Source of the DNA: Bacteroidales bacterium UBA3843
GTDB taxonomy: Bacteria; Bacteroidota; Bacteroidia; Bacteroidales; Paludibacteraceae
Reading direction: 5' to 3'
Assembly (NCBI GenBank): GCA_002392745.1
Contig: DGHR01000009.1
Location: 110,257 to 168,853 of the forward strand
DNA: 58,597 nt
In this document: piece after piece, positions 41,221 to 50,491 of the stretch
Numbering within the stretch: the stretch's first letter is position 1
Layout of the letters: every line of letters begins with the position of its first letter
Program-made: the position numbers and the translations under genes
The notes under the pieces: generated by a model
Seen by the model: the letters and a program-made list of their open reading frames with translations, nothing else
The model's database searches: none
Told to the model about the DNA's origin: nothing

Positions 41221-41229
41221 CCCGAATGG

Positions 41230-41258
41230 AAAAGAGCAGGACCAGTTCCTGCTTTTCT
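41230..41258 (+). terminator. Attenuating terminator between tRNA-Gly and tRNA-Leu
   Basis: AGCAGGA/TCCTGCT stem with A-rich left and TTTCTTTT right flank, loop CCAGT. It may reduce read-through into the two tRNA-Leu genes. Confidence 0.65.
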
Positions 41259-41288
41259 TTTCTAACCGAACCCAAAACGGGTTCACAA

Positions 41289-41370
41289 GCCCAGATGGCG
41301 GAATTGGTAGACGCGTGCGTTTCAGGTGCGCATGCCGCGAGGTGTGCAGGTTCGAGTCCTGTTCTGGGCA
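41289..41370 (+). tRNA. tRNA-Leu (anticodon CAG)
   Basis: Acceptor GCCCAGA/TCTGGGC, anticodon loop TTCAGGT (CAG), long variable arm (class II), discriminator A. CCA not encoded. 82 nt. Confidence 0.95.
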
Positions 41371-41376
41371 CTCACC

Positions 41377-41460
41377 GCGCAGGTGGTGAAATTGGTATAC
41401 ACGCTACTTTGAGGGGGTAGTGGTCGCAAGATCGTGTGAGTTCGAGTCTCATCCTGCGCA
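41377..41460 (+). tRNA. tRNA-Leu (anticodon GAG)
   Basis: Acceptor GCGCAGG/CCTGCGC, anticodon stem CTACT/GGTAG with loop TTGAGGG (GAG), class II variable arm, discriminator A, 84 nt. Six bases after the first tRNA-Leu. Confidence 0.95.
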
Positions 41461-41469
41461 CGAAAATGC

Positions 41470-41500
41470 AAACAGACAGCCGGAAGGTTGTCTGTTTTTT
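41470..41500 (+). terminator. Terminator of the tRNA cluster
   Basis: AAACAGACAGCC/GGTTGTCTGTTT 12-bp stem, GGAA loop, then a T run. It also faces the convergent DUF2147-like gene. Confidence 0.85.
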
Positions 41501-41620
41501 TGTTCAAATAGTGTTTTGAGTCAGTGCGGAAATGAATTATCTCCCGAAGTTGGCTCGACAACGGACCGGTAACGGACCGATGAAAGCACGTTGCCGCGTT
41601 TGAAAACGTACGCAGCGTTG

Positions 41621-42052
41621 TCAACCCCGTATCCAAGTCTGGTTTCTCCCGAAAAAACCTCTTTTGTCGAGACTCCCTCTCAGGATTAGTTTCCCGTTTT
41701 TGAAATATATTTTTCCGTAGTAGAATTTGCCGGACTCAGGGTCGAGCACTTTACCCCCTCGCAATTCCCCGTTTTCTTCGTGCATTCCACGGATGATGAT
41801 CAGTCCCTCAATGGGCGCATTGTGGTCTTCTCCTTTGCACTCGGTGCATCGCAGGTCTTTGGGCCCTACCAACATTTTAGCCACCTTGCCGTAGTACAAT
41901 CCGTCCGCTCCGCGGTAGATATTCACAATAGAGAAATTGTCTCCGGTTTTATCGTCCACCGTTTTCCAGTTTCCCAGTATGGCCGAAACTTGTGCAGAAG
42001 CGCTCAACGCGACAAAGAAGAGCGCCAAGATGATGAGATTTTTCTTGTTCAT
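41621..42052 (-). CDS. Exported DUF2147-like protein
   Basis: 143 residues. Signal peptide MNKKNLIILALFFVALSASA, then SAILGNWKTVDDKTGDNFSIVNIYRGADGLYYGKVAKMLVG, CTECKGEDHNAPIEGLIIIRGM, GGKVLDPESGKFYYGKIYFKNGKLILRGSLD and the terminal FFGRNQTWIRG, the usual DUF2147 layout. A CTEC pair lies in the middle. The function of the family is not settled. ATG 42058 (two residues longer) is equally possible. Divergent from rdgB. Confidence 0.88.
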   Translation of the reverse strand: MNKKNLIILALFFVALSASAQVSAILGNWKTVDDKTGDNFSIVNIYRGADGLYYGKVAKMLVGPKDLRCTECKGEDHNAPIEGLIIIRGMHEENGELRGGKVLDPESGKFYYGKIYFKNGKLILRGSLDKRGFFGRNQTWIRG

Positions 42053-42079
42053 ACGCATTCGTAAAGTAGAAATTCTGCG

Positions 42080-42110
42080 CAAAAGTACTATTTTTTTTGC
42101 ATATGTGCAA
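42080..42110 (-). promoter_or_regulatory. Promoter of the DUF2147-like gene
   Basis: TTG at 42108-42110, 20-nt spacer, TACTTTTG at 42080-42087. Its -33 region is the same palindrome used by rdgB. Confidence 0.8.
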
Positions 42111-42127
42111 TATTTTTTGTAATTTTG
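42097..42127 (+). promoter_or_regulatory. Promoter of the rdgB-PorZ operon
   Basis: TTG at 42097-42099, 20-nt spacer, TAATTTTG at 42120-42127. TTGCATATGTGCAA (42097-42110) serves both strands. Confidence 0.8.
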
Positions 42128-42180
42128 CGGCGGAATATGTGCGCGCGTGCGCATATAATATAATGTGTGATAAGCGTATT

Positions 42181-42819
42181 ATGCGATTCGTTTTTGCATC
42201 GAACAACAGTCATAAGTTATCCGAAGTACGGCAGATAATGCCCTCCGGCATAGAGATATTGAGTCTTCGCGAGATAGGTTTCACGTCAGAGATAGACGAG
42301 ACAGGGACTACATTGGAGGCCAACAGCCGGATCAAGGCAGATGCGGTGTATTCCTATATACGCAGCGAAGTTGCGTCCGGACATTCCGTATTGTCCGATA
42401 TTGACGGCGTGTTTGCAGACGATACCGGTTTGGAGATTGATGCATTGTGCGGCCAGCCCGGTGTGTATACGGCCCGCTGGTCAGGATGCCGCGGAACCGA
42501 GCAAGAGGTGTTTGCCGCCAATCGTGCGAAAGCCCTGCATGAGTTGTCGGGATGTGTCAATCGCGGCGCACAATTCCGCACCGTGGTAACATTAATTACC
42601 ATGAACGGTTCCGAAGAACAAGTGCGTCAGGTAGAAGGTGTAGTGAGAGGATGTATTGCTGATGCAGAGCGTGGTGAAGGCGGATTCGGCTACGACCCGC
42701 TGTTTATACCGGAAGGATATAATCAGACCTTTGCCGAGTTGCCTATCCGTGTGAAGAATACCATCAGTCACCGCGCGCGTGCAATGGAAGCCCTGAAAGC
42801 CCTGCTGGACAAACAATAA
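42181..42819 (+). CDS. rdgB: Non-canonical purine NTP pyrophosphatase (RdgB/HAM1)
   Basis: 212 residues, cytoplasmic; hydrolyses dITP/XTP to keep them out of DNA. FASNNSHKLSEVRQIMP at the N-terminus, DETGTTLEANSRIKA, ADDTGLEIDALCGQPGVYTARWSG, GGFGYDPLFIPEGYNQTFAEL and NTISHRARAMEAL are the family blocks. The start at 42181 gives the family N-terminus; ATG 42163 is possible. Four bases before the PorZ-like gene. Confidence 0.95.
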   Translation: MRFVFASNNSHKLSEVRQIMPSGIEILSLREIGFTSEIDETGTTLEANSRIKADAVYSYIRSEVASGHSVLSDIDGVFADDTGLEIDALCGQPGVYTARWSGCRGTEQEVFAANRAKALHELSGCVNRGAQFRTVVTLITMNGSEEQVRQVEGVVRGCIADAERGEGGFGYDPLFIPEGYNQTFAELPIRVKNTISHRARAMEALKALLDKQ

Positions 42820-42823
42820 GACA

Positions 42824-45800
42824 ATGAGAAGAATAGTTATATATATCGGTCTGGTGTTCGCCATGACACTTTACGGTCAGCGATGGACCTCCCATTTTGC
42901 CTACAATAACGTGCTGCAGATAGCCGTTTCTCCGGAGCGAGTGTATGCTGTTTCAGACGGCAGTCTGTTCAGCGTGGATAAAAAAACGGAGGAGATCCGA
43001 GTGTATAATAACCAGTCCGGTTTGCACGGTACTGGCATAACCAGTATCGCTTATGACCAAGAATCCGCGAGCCTAATCATATGCTATTATAACGGCAAGA
43101 TAGATATTTTGTCTCAGGAAGGAGTGCATTATGTCAGCGAGTTGTACACGAAAGACATGACGCAGCAAAAGACGATATACAACATCACGATAGAAGGAAG
43201 AACCGCTTATTTCTCAACACATTACGGAATACAGACGTTTGATTTGCGCACGCACCGTCTGGTGGACAGTTACTGGCTTCGTCCCAATGGAACGGAGACA
43301 CCCATTTCGGATGTGCAGATAGCCAATGACAGTATATACGCGTTCTCCGTTGACAGTCTGTACAGTGCCGCTCTGACCGATAATTTGGTGGATTATACCT
43401 ATTGGCATCGCGAGCTCCGCAGCGGCAGGATTTCTCCTGACGATGCAAAGGGCCGACGCTACTTTGACGAAGCCGATGAATGGCAGATAGGATACAATGA
43501 AGGTATTGTCCGCTATACTCCGACCGAGCGATTGACGTATAAGCCGCAAGGCCCGCTGAACAATACCCCATACTCCATAACCGCTCATCATAATTCTATT
43601 TGGGTGGTATCAGGCGGCAGATGGGCTTCCCAAAACAAAGAACCGGGTTGCGTAATGCAATACGACGGGACCAAGTGGGTAAATCTGCCGACAGACAGTA
43701 TAGTGCCGCAAAATACAGGTCCTGTGCTTGATTTCATGAATGTAGCCGTTGACCCCCATAATGAGAATCATTTTTTTGTGACCAGTTATGGTACCGGTTT
43801 GTATGAATTTGAGGACGGGAGACTGAAGCACCGTTACCTGGCAGGTGAAGACACACCATTATCGTCCGGCACCAATAATCCCACGAACTATACTCGTCTG
43901 GACTGCGCGCACTATGACTCACTGGGTAACTTATGGTTAGTCAACGCTTCCATGGTCCCCTATCAGCTTGTTTGCAAAACGGCAAATGGCGAATGGCATG
44001 GTCTTCCTCTGCGTGTGGGTGAAGAACAAGTGTATGCCTATACTCCAGGCGGTTTGATTATCGACAGCCATCACCCCAACCAGAAGTGGTTGAGCACAGC
44101 CCGCTATAATACCGGTCTGTTCCTGCTGAACGATAATGGTACACCATTCGACCCATCGGATGACCGTGCTGTAGGCCGCAATGAGTGGCACACGGCTGAC
44201 GGCAAGACATTTAAGGCAGAGAACCTCTTTTGTATTATGCAAGATAGTCAGGGTCGCATATGGACCGGTACTGACAAGGGGATTGTCATTATTGATAATA
44301 TTGATTATTTCCAGTCGGATTTATGTATGCGGCCTACACTGGAGGACAACAACGGCGAAGATCCGACAGCCGAGCAGCAGATAACAGCTCTATGCGAGGA
44401 CGTAAACGGGAATATATGGGTAGGCACGCGCCAGATGGGCGTGTATATACTCAATGCAGAAGCAACAGAAATTCTCGCCCACTATACCTCCGACAACACC
44501 ACTATGCCCAGCAACGGAGTGTTGTCAATAGCATGCACTGATAACGGGATTGTATATGTGGGTACCGGTGATGGATTGGCCGCCTGCGATTTGAATCAAT
44601 CGGGTGAGGGTCTGAAGGACGGAAGTGCAGGAATAGACGCGGACGGAATCAACCAGGGATATATGCAGCGGTGGCGTTTGCACTATGGCTATACCGACCC
44701 GCATGAGGTGGCTTCCGGAAAACAATATATATATGCATGTGCCAATGGTTCGCTGTTTGCCGTAGACAAATCCGACGGAACCATTACCTATTGGAACAAG
44801 AGTAACGGTTTGAACGGAAACTCTGTGTCCCACATAGCATATGACCCATATTCCAGCCAATTGGTCATCGCGTATGATGACGGTCGTATAGATTTGATGG
44901 CCGAGGACGGTACGGTACGCCAGATGCCGGATATTTACATGAAGGCCAGTTCCGTAGCCGTTGACATACGTGCTATTTTCTGCAGCAAACGCTATTGTTA
45001 TCTGGCTATGCCATTCGGTATAGTAACTATCAACCCGAAAAAAGCAGAGGTCGTAGATACGTATTATATAGGAGAGGACGCCCAATCGGTAGATGTATAC
45101 AATGTGGTTGAGTTGGGAGACACATTATACGCTTTGAGTGACGGATATATCTACAGCGCAGCTTTATCCGCTAATCTGGCGGACTATAAATATTGGAATA
45201 AGCACCCATTGCCGACAGACCGGGTTCAGCAAGCTGCTGTTTACAAGTCCGAGTTGTACATGTTGAGTGAAGGTGAATTATACCATAAATCAACCAATTC
45301 ATGGGACAAAATTAGTACAGACAGTGTGCTATGGATGCATCCGTCCGGCGGTCAGTTGCTTCTCTATTCGGAAGAAAAACGATTGTATCGTTTAGACGAA
45401 GCTCATCAGCCGGTTCGCATTACTAATCAGTATATGCTCCACGATGCATTGTGTGAAAACGGAGAATATTGGTTAGCGGAGGCAGGACTCGGTCTTGTCC
45501 ATCTCACTGCGGAAGGAGGGCAGCACTACCATCCAGAAGGTCCAAACAGCAACTTTGCATACAGTTTGACGGCTGCTCACAATCGCATCTATTCCGTAGT
45601 AGGCGGGCGCTGGGCAACGCAGTTCTTCCGTCCTACCTCCATCAATATATATGACGGTACAGATTGGGGCAAATACGATTGGTGGGCGATATATACTCAA
45701 ACAGGGATACGCTCAACAGACCCAGTCAGTGTGGCTGTAGACCCGAAAGATGCCAATCATTATTTTATCGCTACATATACCAGTGGTGTTTTTGAATTCA

Positions 45801-46882
45801 AAGGAGGCCACTTCGTTCATTACGGCCCGGACAATAGTACATTAGATGTTGCATTAGAGGGTTTGGCTCCGGATGAGTACACACGAACGGATGGAGTGAT
45901 GGTAGACGATCAGGGCAATTTATGGGTGCTGAACGCTACCGGTGTAGGCTCGCCAATCCATATTTTTACCCCCAACGGAGTATGGTACAAACTGGCTCCG
46001 TATGTGAGTGGCAAGGCGCTGTCGTTCATTACTCCCAAAGGAATTATGGTTGATCATCGTGACAGTCGCCGCAAATGGATGATTGAGCAACGTGGTGAAA
46101 CCGGTATAATTCTATTGGATGACGGCGGAACGCCTACCTACGGCGGAGACGACAAATGTGTGAAGCGTATGTCCTTTACAGACCAGAACGGTAATATATT
46201 AACCCCCGACAACTATATATGCATGGCGCAGGACTTGGATAACCGGATATGGATAGGTACCAGCACAGGAATAATTGTGTTGCCGTCCTCGACAGACTTT
46301 TTTAGCAGTGGTGAATGCCGCCGTATCATCATCCCACGCAACGACGGTACCAATCTGGGTGACTATCTGTTAGGCGACGAACGCATCAACTGTCTGGCAG
46401 CAGATGGCGGAAACCGCATGTGGATCGGAACGGGGAACTCCGGCTTGTACCTAATGGAAGACGATACTATCTGTGTAGCCCATTTTACTGCTGAAAACTC
46501 GTTGCTGCCCTCCAATTCCATTCAATCAATAGCTATCATGCCGGCAACGGGCGAAGTGTTTGTGGGTACTGACAAAGGTTTGGCCTCCTATCGCAGCGAT
46601 GCCAGCGAAGCGCAAGATGACCTGAAAGGCGCGTATGCGTATCCCAATCCCGTTCGTCCGGATTATGGTGGAATGATTAGCATAACGGGTTTGATGGAGA
46701 ATACAGTGGTAAATATTGTGGATGCCGGTGGTAATTTGGTTTGCAAGACGAAGAGCCATGGTGGCACCGCGGTATGGGATGGCAAGTTGCCGGACGGCAG
46801 ACGAGCTACGGCCGGTGTTTATACGGCATTGTGCAATGCAGACGGGGAACATTCTGTAGTCAAGATATTAGTGATACACTAG
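42824..46882 (+). CDS. porZ: Tandem-duplicated PorZ-like T9SS protein
   Basis: 1352 residues. Signal peptide MRRIVIYIGLVFAMTLYG. Residues about 19-600 and about 615-1255 are two copies of the same beta-propeller module: each starts (Q)RW..H(F/Y).Y with NGSLFAVDK or DGSLFSVDK, then (I)AYD..S..L(V/I)I.Y..G(R/K)ID, a YSLTA or YSITAHHN..VV.GGRWA block, and two-component-propeller motifs (GRIWTGTDKGIV, NRIWIGTSTGII). Residues about 1270-1352 are an FlgD-like/T9SS C-terminal domain (YPNPVRP...VVNIVDAGGNLV..GVYTALC). PorZ of Porphyromonas is about half this size and belongs to the attachment complex that binds A-LPS. Orthology is an inference from layout. Confidence 0.8.
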   Translation: MRRIVIYIGLVFAMTLYGQRWTSHFAYNNVLQIAVSPERVYAVSDGSLFSVDKKTEEIRVYNNQSGLHGTGITSIAYDQESASLIICYYNGKIDILSQEGVHYVSELYTKDMTQQKTIYNITIEGRTAYFSTHYGIQTFDLRTHRLVDSYWLRPNGTETPISDVQIANDSIYAFSVDSLYSAALTDNLVDYTYWHRELRSGRISPDDAKGRRYFDEADEWQIGYNEGIVRYTPTERLTYKPQGPLNNTPYSITAHHNSIWVVSGGRWASQNKEPGCVMQYDGTKWVNLPTDSIVPQNTGPVLDFMNVAVDPHNENHFFVTSYGTGLYEFEDGRLKHRYLAGEDTPLSSGTNNPTNYTRLDCAHYDSLGNLWLVNASMVPYQLVCKTANGEWHGLPLRVGEEQVYAYTPGGLIIDSHHPNQKWLSTARYNTGLFLLNDNGTPFDPSDDRAVGRNEWHTADGKTFKAENLFCIMQDSQGRIWTGTDKGIVIIDNIDYFQSDLCMRPTLEDNNGEDPTAEQQITALCEDVNGNIWVGTRQMGVYILNAEATEILAHYTSDNTTMPSNGVLSIACTDNGIVYVGTGDGLAACDLNQSGEGLKDGSAGIDADGINQGYMQRWRLHYGYTDPHEVASGKQYIYACANGSLFAVDKSDGTITYWNKSNGLNGNSVSHIAYDPYSSQLVIAYDDGRIDLMAEDGTVRQMPDIYMKASSVAVDIRAIFCSKRYCYLAMPFGIVTINPKKAEVVDTYYIGEDAQSVDVYNVVELGDTLYALSDGYIYSAALSANLADYKYWNKHPLPTDRVQQAAVYKSELYMLSEGELYHKSTNSWDKISTDSVLWMHPSGGQLLLYSEEKRLYRLDEAHQPVRITNQYMLHDALCENGEYWLAEAGLGLVHLTAEGGQHYHPEGPNSNFAYSLTAAHNRIYSVVGGRWATQFFRPTSINIYDGTDWGKYDWWAIYTQTGIRSTDPVSVAVDPKDANHYFIATYTSGVFEFKGGHFVHYGPDNSTLDVALEGLAPDEYTRTDGVMVDDQGNLWVLNATGVGSPIHIFTPNGVWYKLAPYVSGKALSFITPKGIMVDHRDSRRKWMIEQRGETGIILLDDGGTPTYGGDDKCVKRMSFTDQNGNILTPDNYICMAQDLDNRIWIGTSTGIIVLPSSTDFFSSGECRRIIIPRNDGTNLGDYLLGDERINCLAADGGNRMWIGTGNSGLYLMEDDTICVAHFTAENSLLPSNSIQSIAIMPATGEVFVGTDKGLASYRSDASEAQDDLKGAYAYPNPVRPDYGGMISITGLMENTVVNIVDAGGNLVCKTKSHGGTAVWDGKLPDGRRATAGVYTALCNADGEHSVVKILVIH

Positions 46883-46888
46883 GTTTCT

Positions 46889-48397
46889 ATGAAATCCTAT
46901 CTGAAATATCCGCTGTGGTCCGTTTGTGCCACGATATGGCAGACGCTATGTTTTCTCGTTCCCTATTTTATTGGAAGTCCATCTGAGGGGCTATATGGCA
47001 TTATGGCTATAATAGCCTATGTCTTGGCATGCGGGATAGGAATATTCGGTGTCATCTATTTTACCGGAACTTCCCGTTATCTATGTGCATTGTATCTGCC
47101 TTTGTCTGCGTTATTGGGAGCGGTATTGTCGTTTTATCTTGTCGGCTACCATACCACTCTTACCCCAATGCTAATAGATGCAACACTACATACCAATATA
47201 GAGGAAGCGGCAGGTGTCATCTCATGGCAACTCATATTATGGGTAATTATCAATATCAGCATAGCAATTTATTTTGTATGGTTGCGCTGGACCAAGATAT
47301 CGCTGCATAAGGAGTGGGTGCATGCTTTGGTGTCTATCGTATTATGTTCTCTTTATTTTTCCTGTAATCAACGGCTGCACAACAGTCTTGTGCAGCGTTT
47401 TCCCTATAATATACCTCATGTTCTCCATGAGTATATATCTTTGAAACAAACCATGCAGGAAGAACGAAGTATATCTCCCTATCAAGTAATGGAGACTCCC
47501 GATTCTTTGACTATAGTATTGATCTTGGGAGAAGCCGCGCGAGCCGATCATTTGCAACTCAACGGCTACGAACGCGCTACAACTCCCCGATTGAAGAAAC
47601 GCAAAAACATAGTAAGTTTTCCTCATATATATAGTGAGCAGACACACACTCTGGCCAGTTTGCCTTATATACTGACTCGCGCTGACAGCCTGCATCCTCA
47701 GCGCCAATATACAGAGGCATCATTCATGTCCATATTCCGAAAGGAAGGATATCAAACCAGCTGGATATCAAATCAAGATTTAGGAAGCACTTTTTCTCCA
47801 TTCCTCAACGAGTGCGATACACTTATTTTTGCGAATGCCGGCAAATCGGAATATGTGTTCACGCAATGGTTGGATGAAGAGATGCTGCCAATTCTGCACA
47901 AACTTATGCCAACAGATGAGTCTAATGCACTGTTTGTATTACATACGATTGGCAGTCACTGGTATTACAATAACCATGTACCTGAAACGATGCAAATTTT
48001 CCAACCGGTAACAACTAATAAAGTCGTAACAGGCAACTCAATCGAACAAATAGTCAATTCATACGACAACACCATTTTGTATATGGACTATTTTGTAGAT
48101 TCCGTGATAACTTCGTTAGAACAGAAAAAAGCCATACTAATTTACCAAGCCGACCATAGTGAGGCGTTGGGAGAAGATGGCGAATATTTGCATGCAAACG
48201 ATACAGAGATGGCGAAACACCCGGCATGTGTGGTTTGGTATTCAGACAGATTCGCAAAAGCCTATCCTCAAAAAATAGAGAAACTTATAGCAAACAAAGA
48301 TAAGCGTTACCGCACAGATTATGTCTTTTATTCCATCTTGTATGCGGCCGGGATTGAAGGAGAAGGCAACACGCCTGATATGAATATTTTTATGTGA
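46889..48397 (+). CDS. Phosphoethanolamine transferase (EptA-like)
   Basis: 502 residues. Five N-terminal membrane helices (to about 160), then a periplasmic sulfatase-fold domain. Likely metal and catalytic residues: Glu in ILGEAARADH (about 214), nucleophile Thr in the EQTHTLASLPY segment (about 250, equal to the CGTxT region of EptA but without the Cys), Asp-His in YQADHSEALGE (about 420) and His in GEYLHAND (about 434). Such enzymes move phosphoethanolamine from PE onto lipid A or glycans. The six-base gap to the PorZ-like gene suggests co-regulation. Confidence 0.88.
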   Translation: MKSYLKYPLWSVCATIWQTLCFLVPYFIGSPSEGLYGIMAIIAYVLACGIGIFGVIYFTGTSRYLCALYLPLSALLGAVLSFYLVGYHTTLTPMLIDATLHTNIEEAAGVISWQLILWVIINISIAIYFVWLRWTKISLHKEWVHALVSIVLCSLYFSCNQRLHNSLVQRFPYNIPHVLHEYISLKQTMQEERSISPYQVMETPDSLTIVLILGEAARADHLQLNGYERATTPRLKKRKNIVSFPHIYSEQTHTLASLPYILTRADSLHPQRQYTEASFMSIFRKEGYQTSWISNQDLGSTFSPFLNECDTLIFANAGKSEYVFTQWLDEEMLPILHKLMPTDESNALFVLHTIGSHWYYNNHVPETMQIFQPVTTNKVVTGNSIEQIVNSYDNTILYMDYFVDSVITSLEQKKAILIYQADHSEALGEDGEYLHANDTEMAKHPACVVWYSDRFAKAYPQKIEKLIANKDKRYRTDYVFYSILYAAGIEGEGNTPDMNIFM

Positions 48398-48404
48398 TAA
48401 TTAT

Positions 48405-49427
48405 ATGATTGGCAAGCGACTGTTTTGGGCGGATGCAATGAAAGCAGGTTCCATTTTATCTGTTGTACTATATCACACAAATATTATGGCGGAGATTAAG
48501 ACTACTGCCTACATCTTGTGTCTTCCGGCTTTCTTTTTCTTGTCAGGCGTATTTTCGAATACCACCTATAGTATCGGGGACTTTTTCAGGAAGAAAACGC
48601 TGCGTTTACTTGTCCCGTATGTGTTTTTTGGAGTCATAGGTTGGCTGTTATGGGTAGTTGTCGGCAGGAAATACGGTGGAGATGCCAATACAAACCAGGT
48701 GTGGTATTTTCCCCTGTTAGGTATGCTTAAGGGCAATGTGCATGACTTGGTTCAGAATCCGCCGCTATGGTTTTTATGCTGCATGATGGTTCTGGAATGG
48801 TTCTATTACGGCATACGAAGTATTCGTTCCGGAATATTGCGATGCATATTATATATAGGATTGGGAACAGTGGGTTGCTATGGAGGAATACAAGGATGGC
48901 CGAATGGATGGAGTGTTTTGTCGGCGATGATAATGCTGCCTGTCTATGCTTTAGGAGGAGAATGTTCATCGTGGATTCAGCAAGAGAGTCGCACACAAAC
49001 AAATACCAGGTTACTAATAGTTCTTTTAGCTTCGATAGCAGGAATAACTGCAGCATTTTTTCTCAATCCTAGGATAAATATTTCTACTGCACAAGTTGGA
49101 AATCCGATATATTTTTATATATCGGTAGCCGCTGTCATAGGCTTCTGGTGGTCTATATCGGTACTCATAGAAAGGGTAGCGGGAGAAATGCACTCTATAG
49201 AATTTATCGGGAGCAACACATTGCTAATCCTATGTCTGCATATTCTTATGTTTGGCGGAATAAAAGGAGGTTTGCTAATATGCCGCGTACCTCTTTCCTT
49301 CTATGAGACAAACGCGGGAAGCCTCTTATTATGGTTTCTCAGCATAATTCTATTGGTCCCCGTAATAATAGGAGTTAAGCGTTATCTGCCTCCTTTAGTA
49401 TCCGGAAGGAGTCCATTTATCCCTTAA
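48405..49427 (+). CDS. Membrane acyltransferase, family 3 (AT3)
   Basis: 340 residues, about ten membrane helices. The N-terminal WADAMKAGSILSVVLYHTN has the conserved His of the family; LPAFFFLSGVFSN, KKTLRLLVPYVFFGVIGWLLW and NPPLWFLCCMMVLEW are typical AT3/OafA-WecH blocks. It probably O-acylates a cell-surface glycan or lipid; substrate unknown. Third envelope gene of the operon; the 3' end overlaps folE on the other strand by 11 bp. Confidence 0.88.
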   Translation: MIGKRLFWADAMKAGSILSVVLYHTNIMAEIKTTAYILCLPAFFFLSGVFSNTTYSIGDFFRKKTLRLLVPYVFFGVIGWLLWVVVGRKYGGDANTNQVWYFPLLGMLKGNVHDLVQNPPLWFLCCMMVLEWFYYGIRSIRSGILRCILYIGLGTVGCYGGIQGWPNGWSVLSAMIMLPVYALGGECSSWIQQESRTQTNTRLLIVLLASIAGITAAFFLNPRINISTAQVGNPIYFYISVAAVIGFWWSISVLIERVAGEMHSIEFIGSNTLLILCLHILMFGGIKGGLLICRVPLSFYETNAGSLLLWFLSIILLVPVIIGVKRYLPPLVSGRSPFIP

Positions 49428-50001
49428 TCAGTTTCATGAATTCCTCTCGGGTCTTGGCTTGCTGGAAAGCCCCGGTAAAATCCGAAGTGACGGTCATGGC
49501 GTGTTGTTTTTGCACACCACGCATTTGCATGCAGAGGTGCTCCGCTTCAATGACTACCATGACTCCGAGCGGATTTAGTGTGTTCTGGATGCAGTCTTTG
49601 ATTTGTGTAGTAAGTCTTTCTTGCACTTGCAACCGCCGCGCATAAACATCTACCACCCGTGCAATCTTGCTCAGGCCGGTAATGCGTCCGTTGGGAATGT
49701 ATGCGACATGTACTTTGCCAAAGAACGGCAGCATATGGTGTTCGCAAAGCGAGTAGAAGTCAATGTCTTTCACTACTACCATTTGCCGATAGTCTTCCTC
49801 AAAGAGCGCCGAACGCAAGATGGCTTCCGGGTCTTCGTTGTAGCCTTTGCATAGGAACTGCAGGGCTTCTCCCACCCGGTGCGGTGTCTTGAGCAGTCCT
49901 TCGCGTTGTGGGTTTTCGCCAACCTGGCGCAGTACGGTTTCTACCGATTGTGCAATAATGTCCGTTACTTCAGGACGACTGTGAAACTCTTGCAGATTCA
50001 T
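49417..50001 (-). CDS. folE: GTP cyclohydrolase I
   Basis: 194 residues; converts GTP to dihydroneopterin triphosphate for folate synthesis. ENPQREGLLKTPHRVGEAL, DIDFYSLCEHHMLPFFGKVHVAYIPNGRITGLSKIAR, VYARRLQVQERLTTQI and EAEHLCMQMRGVQKQ carry the zinc ligands (Cys of LCEHH, His, Cys of HLCM). Start overlaps the upstream SPOR gene (ATGA). Last gene of the minus-strand run. Confidence 0.97.
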   Translation of the reverse strand: MNLQEFHSRPEVTDIIAQSVETVLRQVGENPQREGLLKTPHRVGEALQFLCKGYNEDPEAILRSALFEEDYRQMVVVKDIDFYSLCEHHMLPFFGKVHVAYIPNGRITGLSKIARVVDVYARRLQVQERLTTQIKDCIQNTLNPLGVMVVIEAEHLCMQMRGVQKQHAMTVTSDFTGAFQQAKTREEFMKLIKG

Positions 50002-50444
50002 GGCAATACCTGGATTTTGTCACGCACGATATAGGTGTCTCCCATCCGTTCCGGAAATAGTTGCACAAACTTTTTTTTGTACTCCTTCGCCTCTTCATAC
50101 GTGCGGAAGTCTCCGAGTCTGACCTTCCAGAAGGGCGGCATGTAAAGGACATACGTAGAGACACTCACTTTGTCCTGCAATGTACTTTCCAAGTCCAGTG
50201 CTTCGCTTTTGGCGGTGCGCTGCTGGTTGCTGGAATAGACTTGTACCCTGTATCCGTCTATCTCGATGAGTTCGGTCTTGCCGTAGATAGAGGCTTTCAG
50301 CAGGGCTGCAACGGCTGAATCCTGAAGGACTTCTACTCCCTGCATGTCATTCACTATATTAGGTCTGACACTCTGTTCCTCGTCGGCAACAAGCCTCGGC
50401 GAGAGGAACATGAGACAGAATATGATTAATGTTTGTTTTTTCAT
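49998..50444 (-). CDS. Exported SPOR-domain protein
   Basis: 148 residues. Signal peptide (MKKQTLIIFCLMFLSPRLVA), a short linker, and a C-terminal SPOR-like domain from about residue 64 (GYRVQVYSSNQQRTAKSEALDLESTLQ...PPFWKVRLGDFRTYEEAKEYKKKFVQLFP), which binds denuded septal peptidoglycan in other bacteria. A role in division or envelope upkeep is inferred. Translationally coupled to folE. Confidence 0.85.
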   Translation of the reverse strand: MKKQTLIIFCLMFLSPRLVADEEQSVRPNIVNDMQGVEVLQDSAVAALLKASIYGKTELIEIDGYRVQVYSSNQQRTAKSEALDLESTLQDKVSVSTYVLYMPPFWKVRLGDFRTYEEAKEYKKKFVQLFPERMGDTYIVRDKIQVLP

Positions 50445-50491
50445 ACCGGTGTGATTTTGTGTACAATAGCATGCAAATACAATGCCATTTA

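Noticed and set aside
47520..47550. Loss of the catalytic Thr in the phosphoethanolamine transferase (GEAARAD instead of GETxR)
   Set aside because: The Glu here is the metal ligand; the nucleophile Thr lies about 37 residues later, in the segment EQTHTLASLP, which is present.
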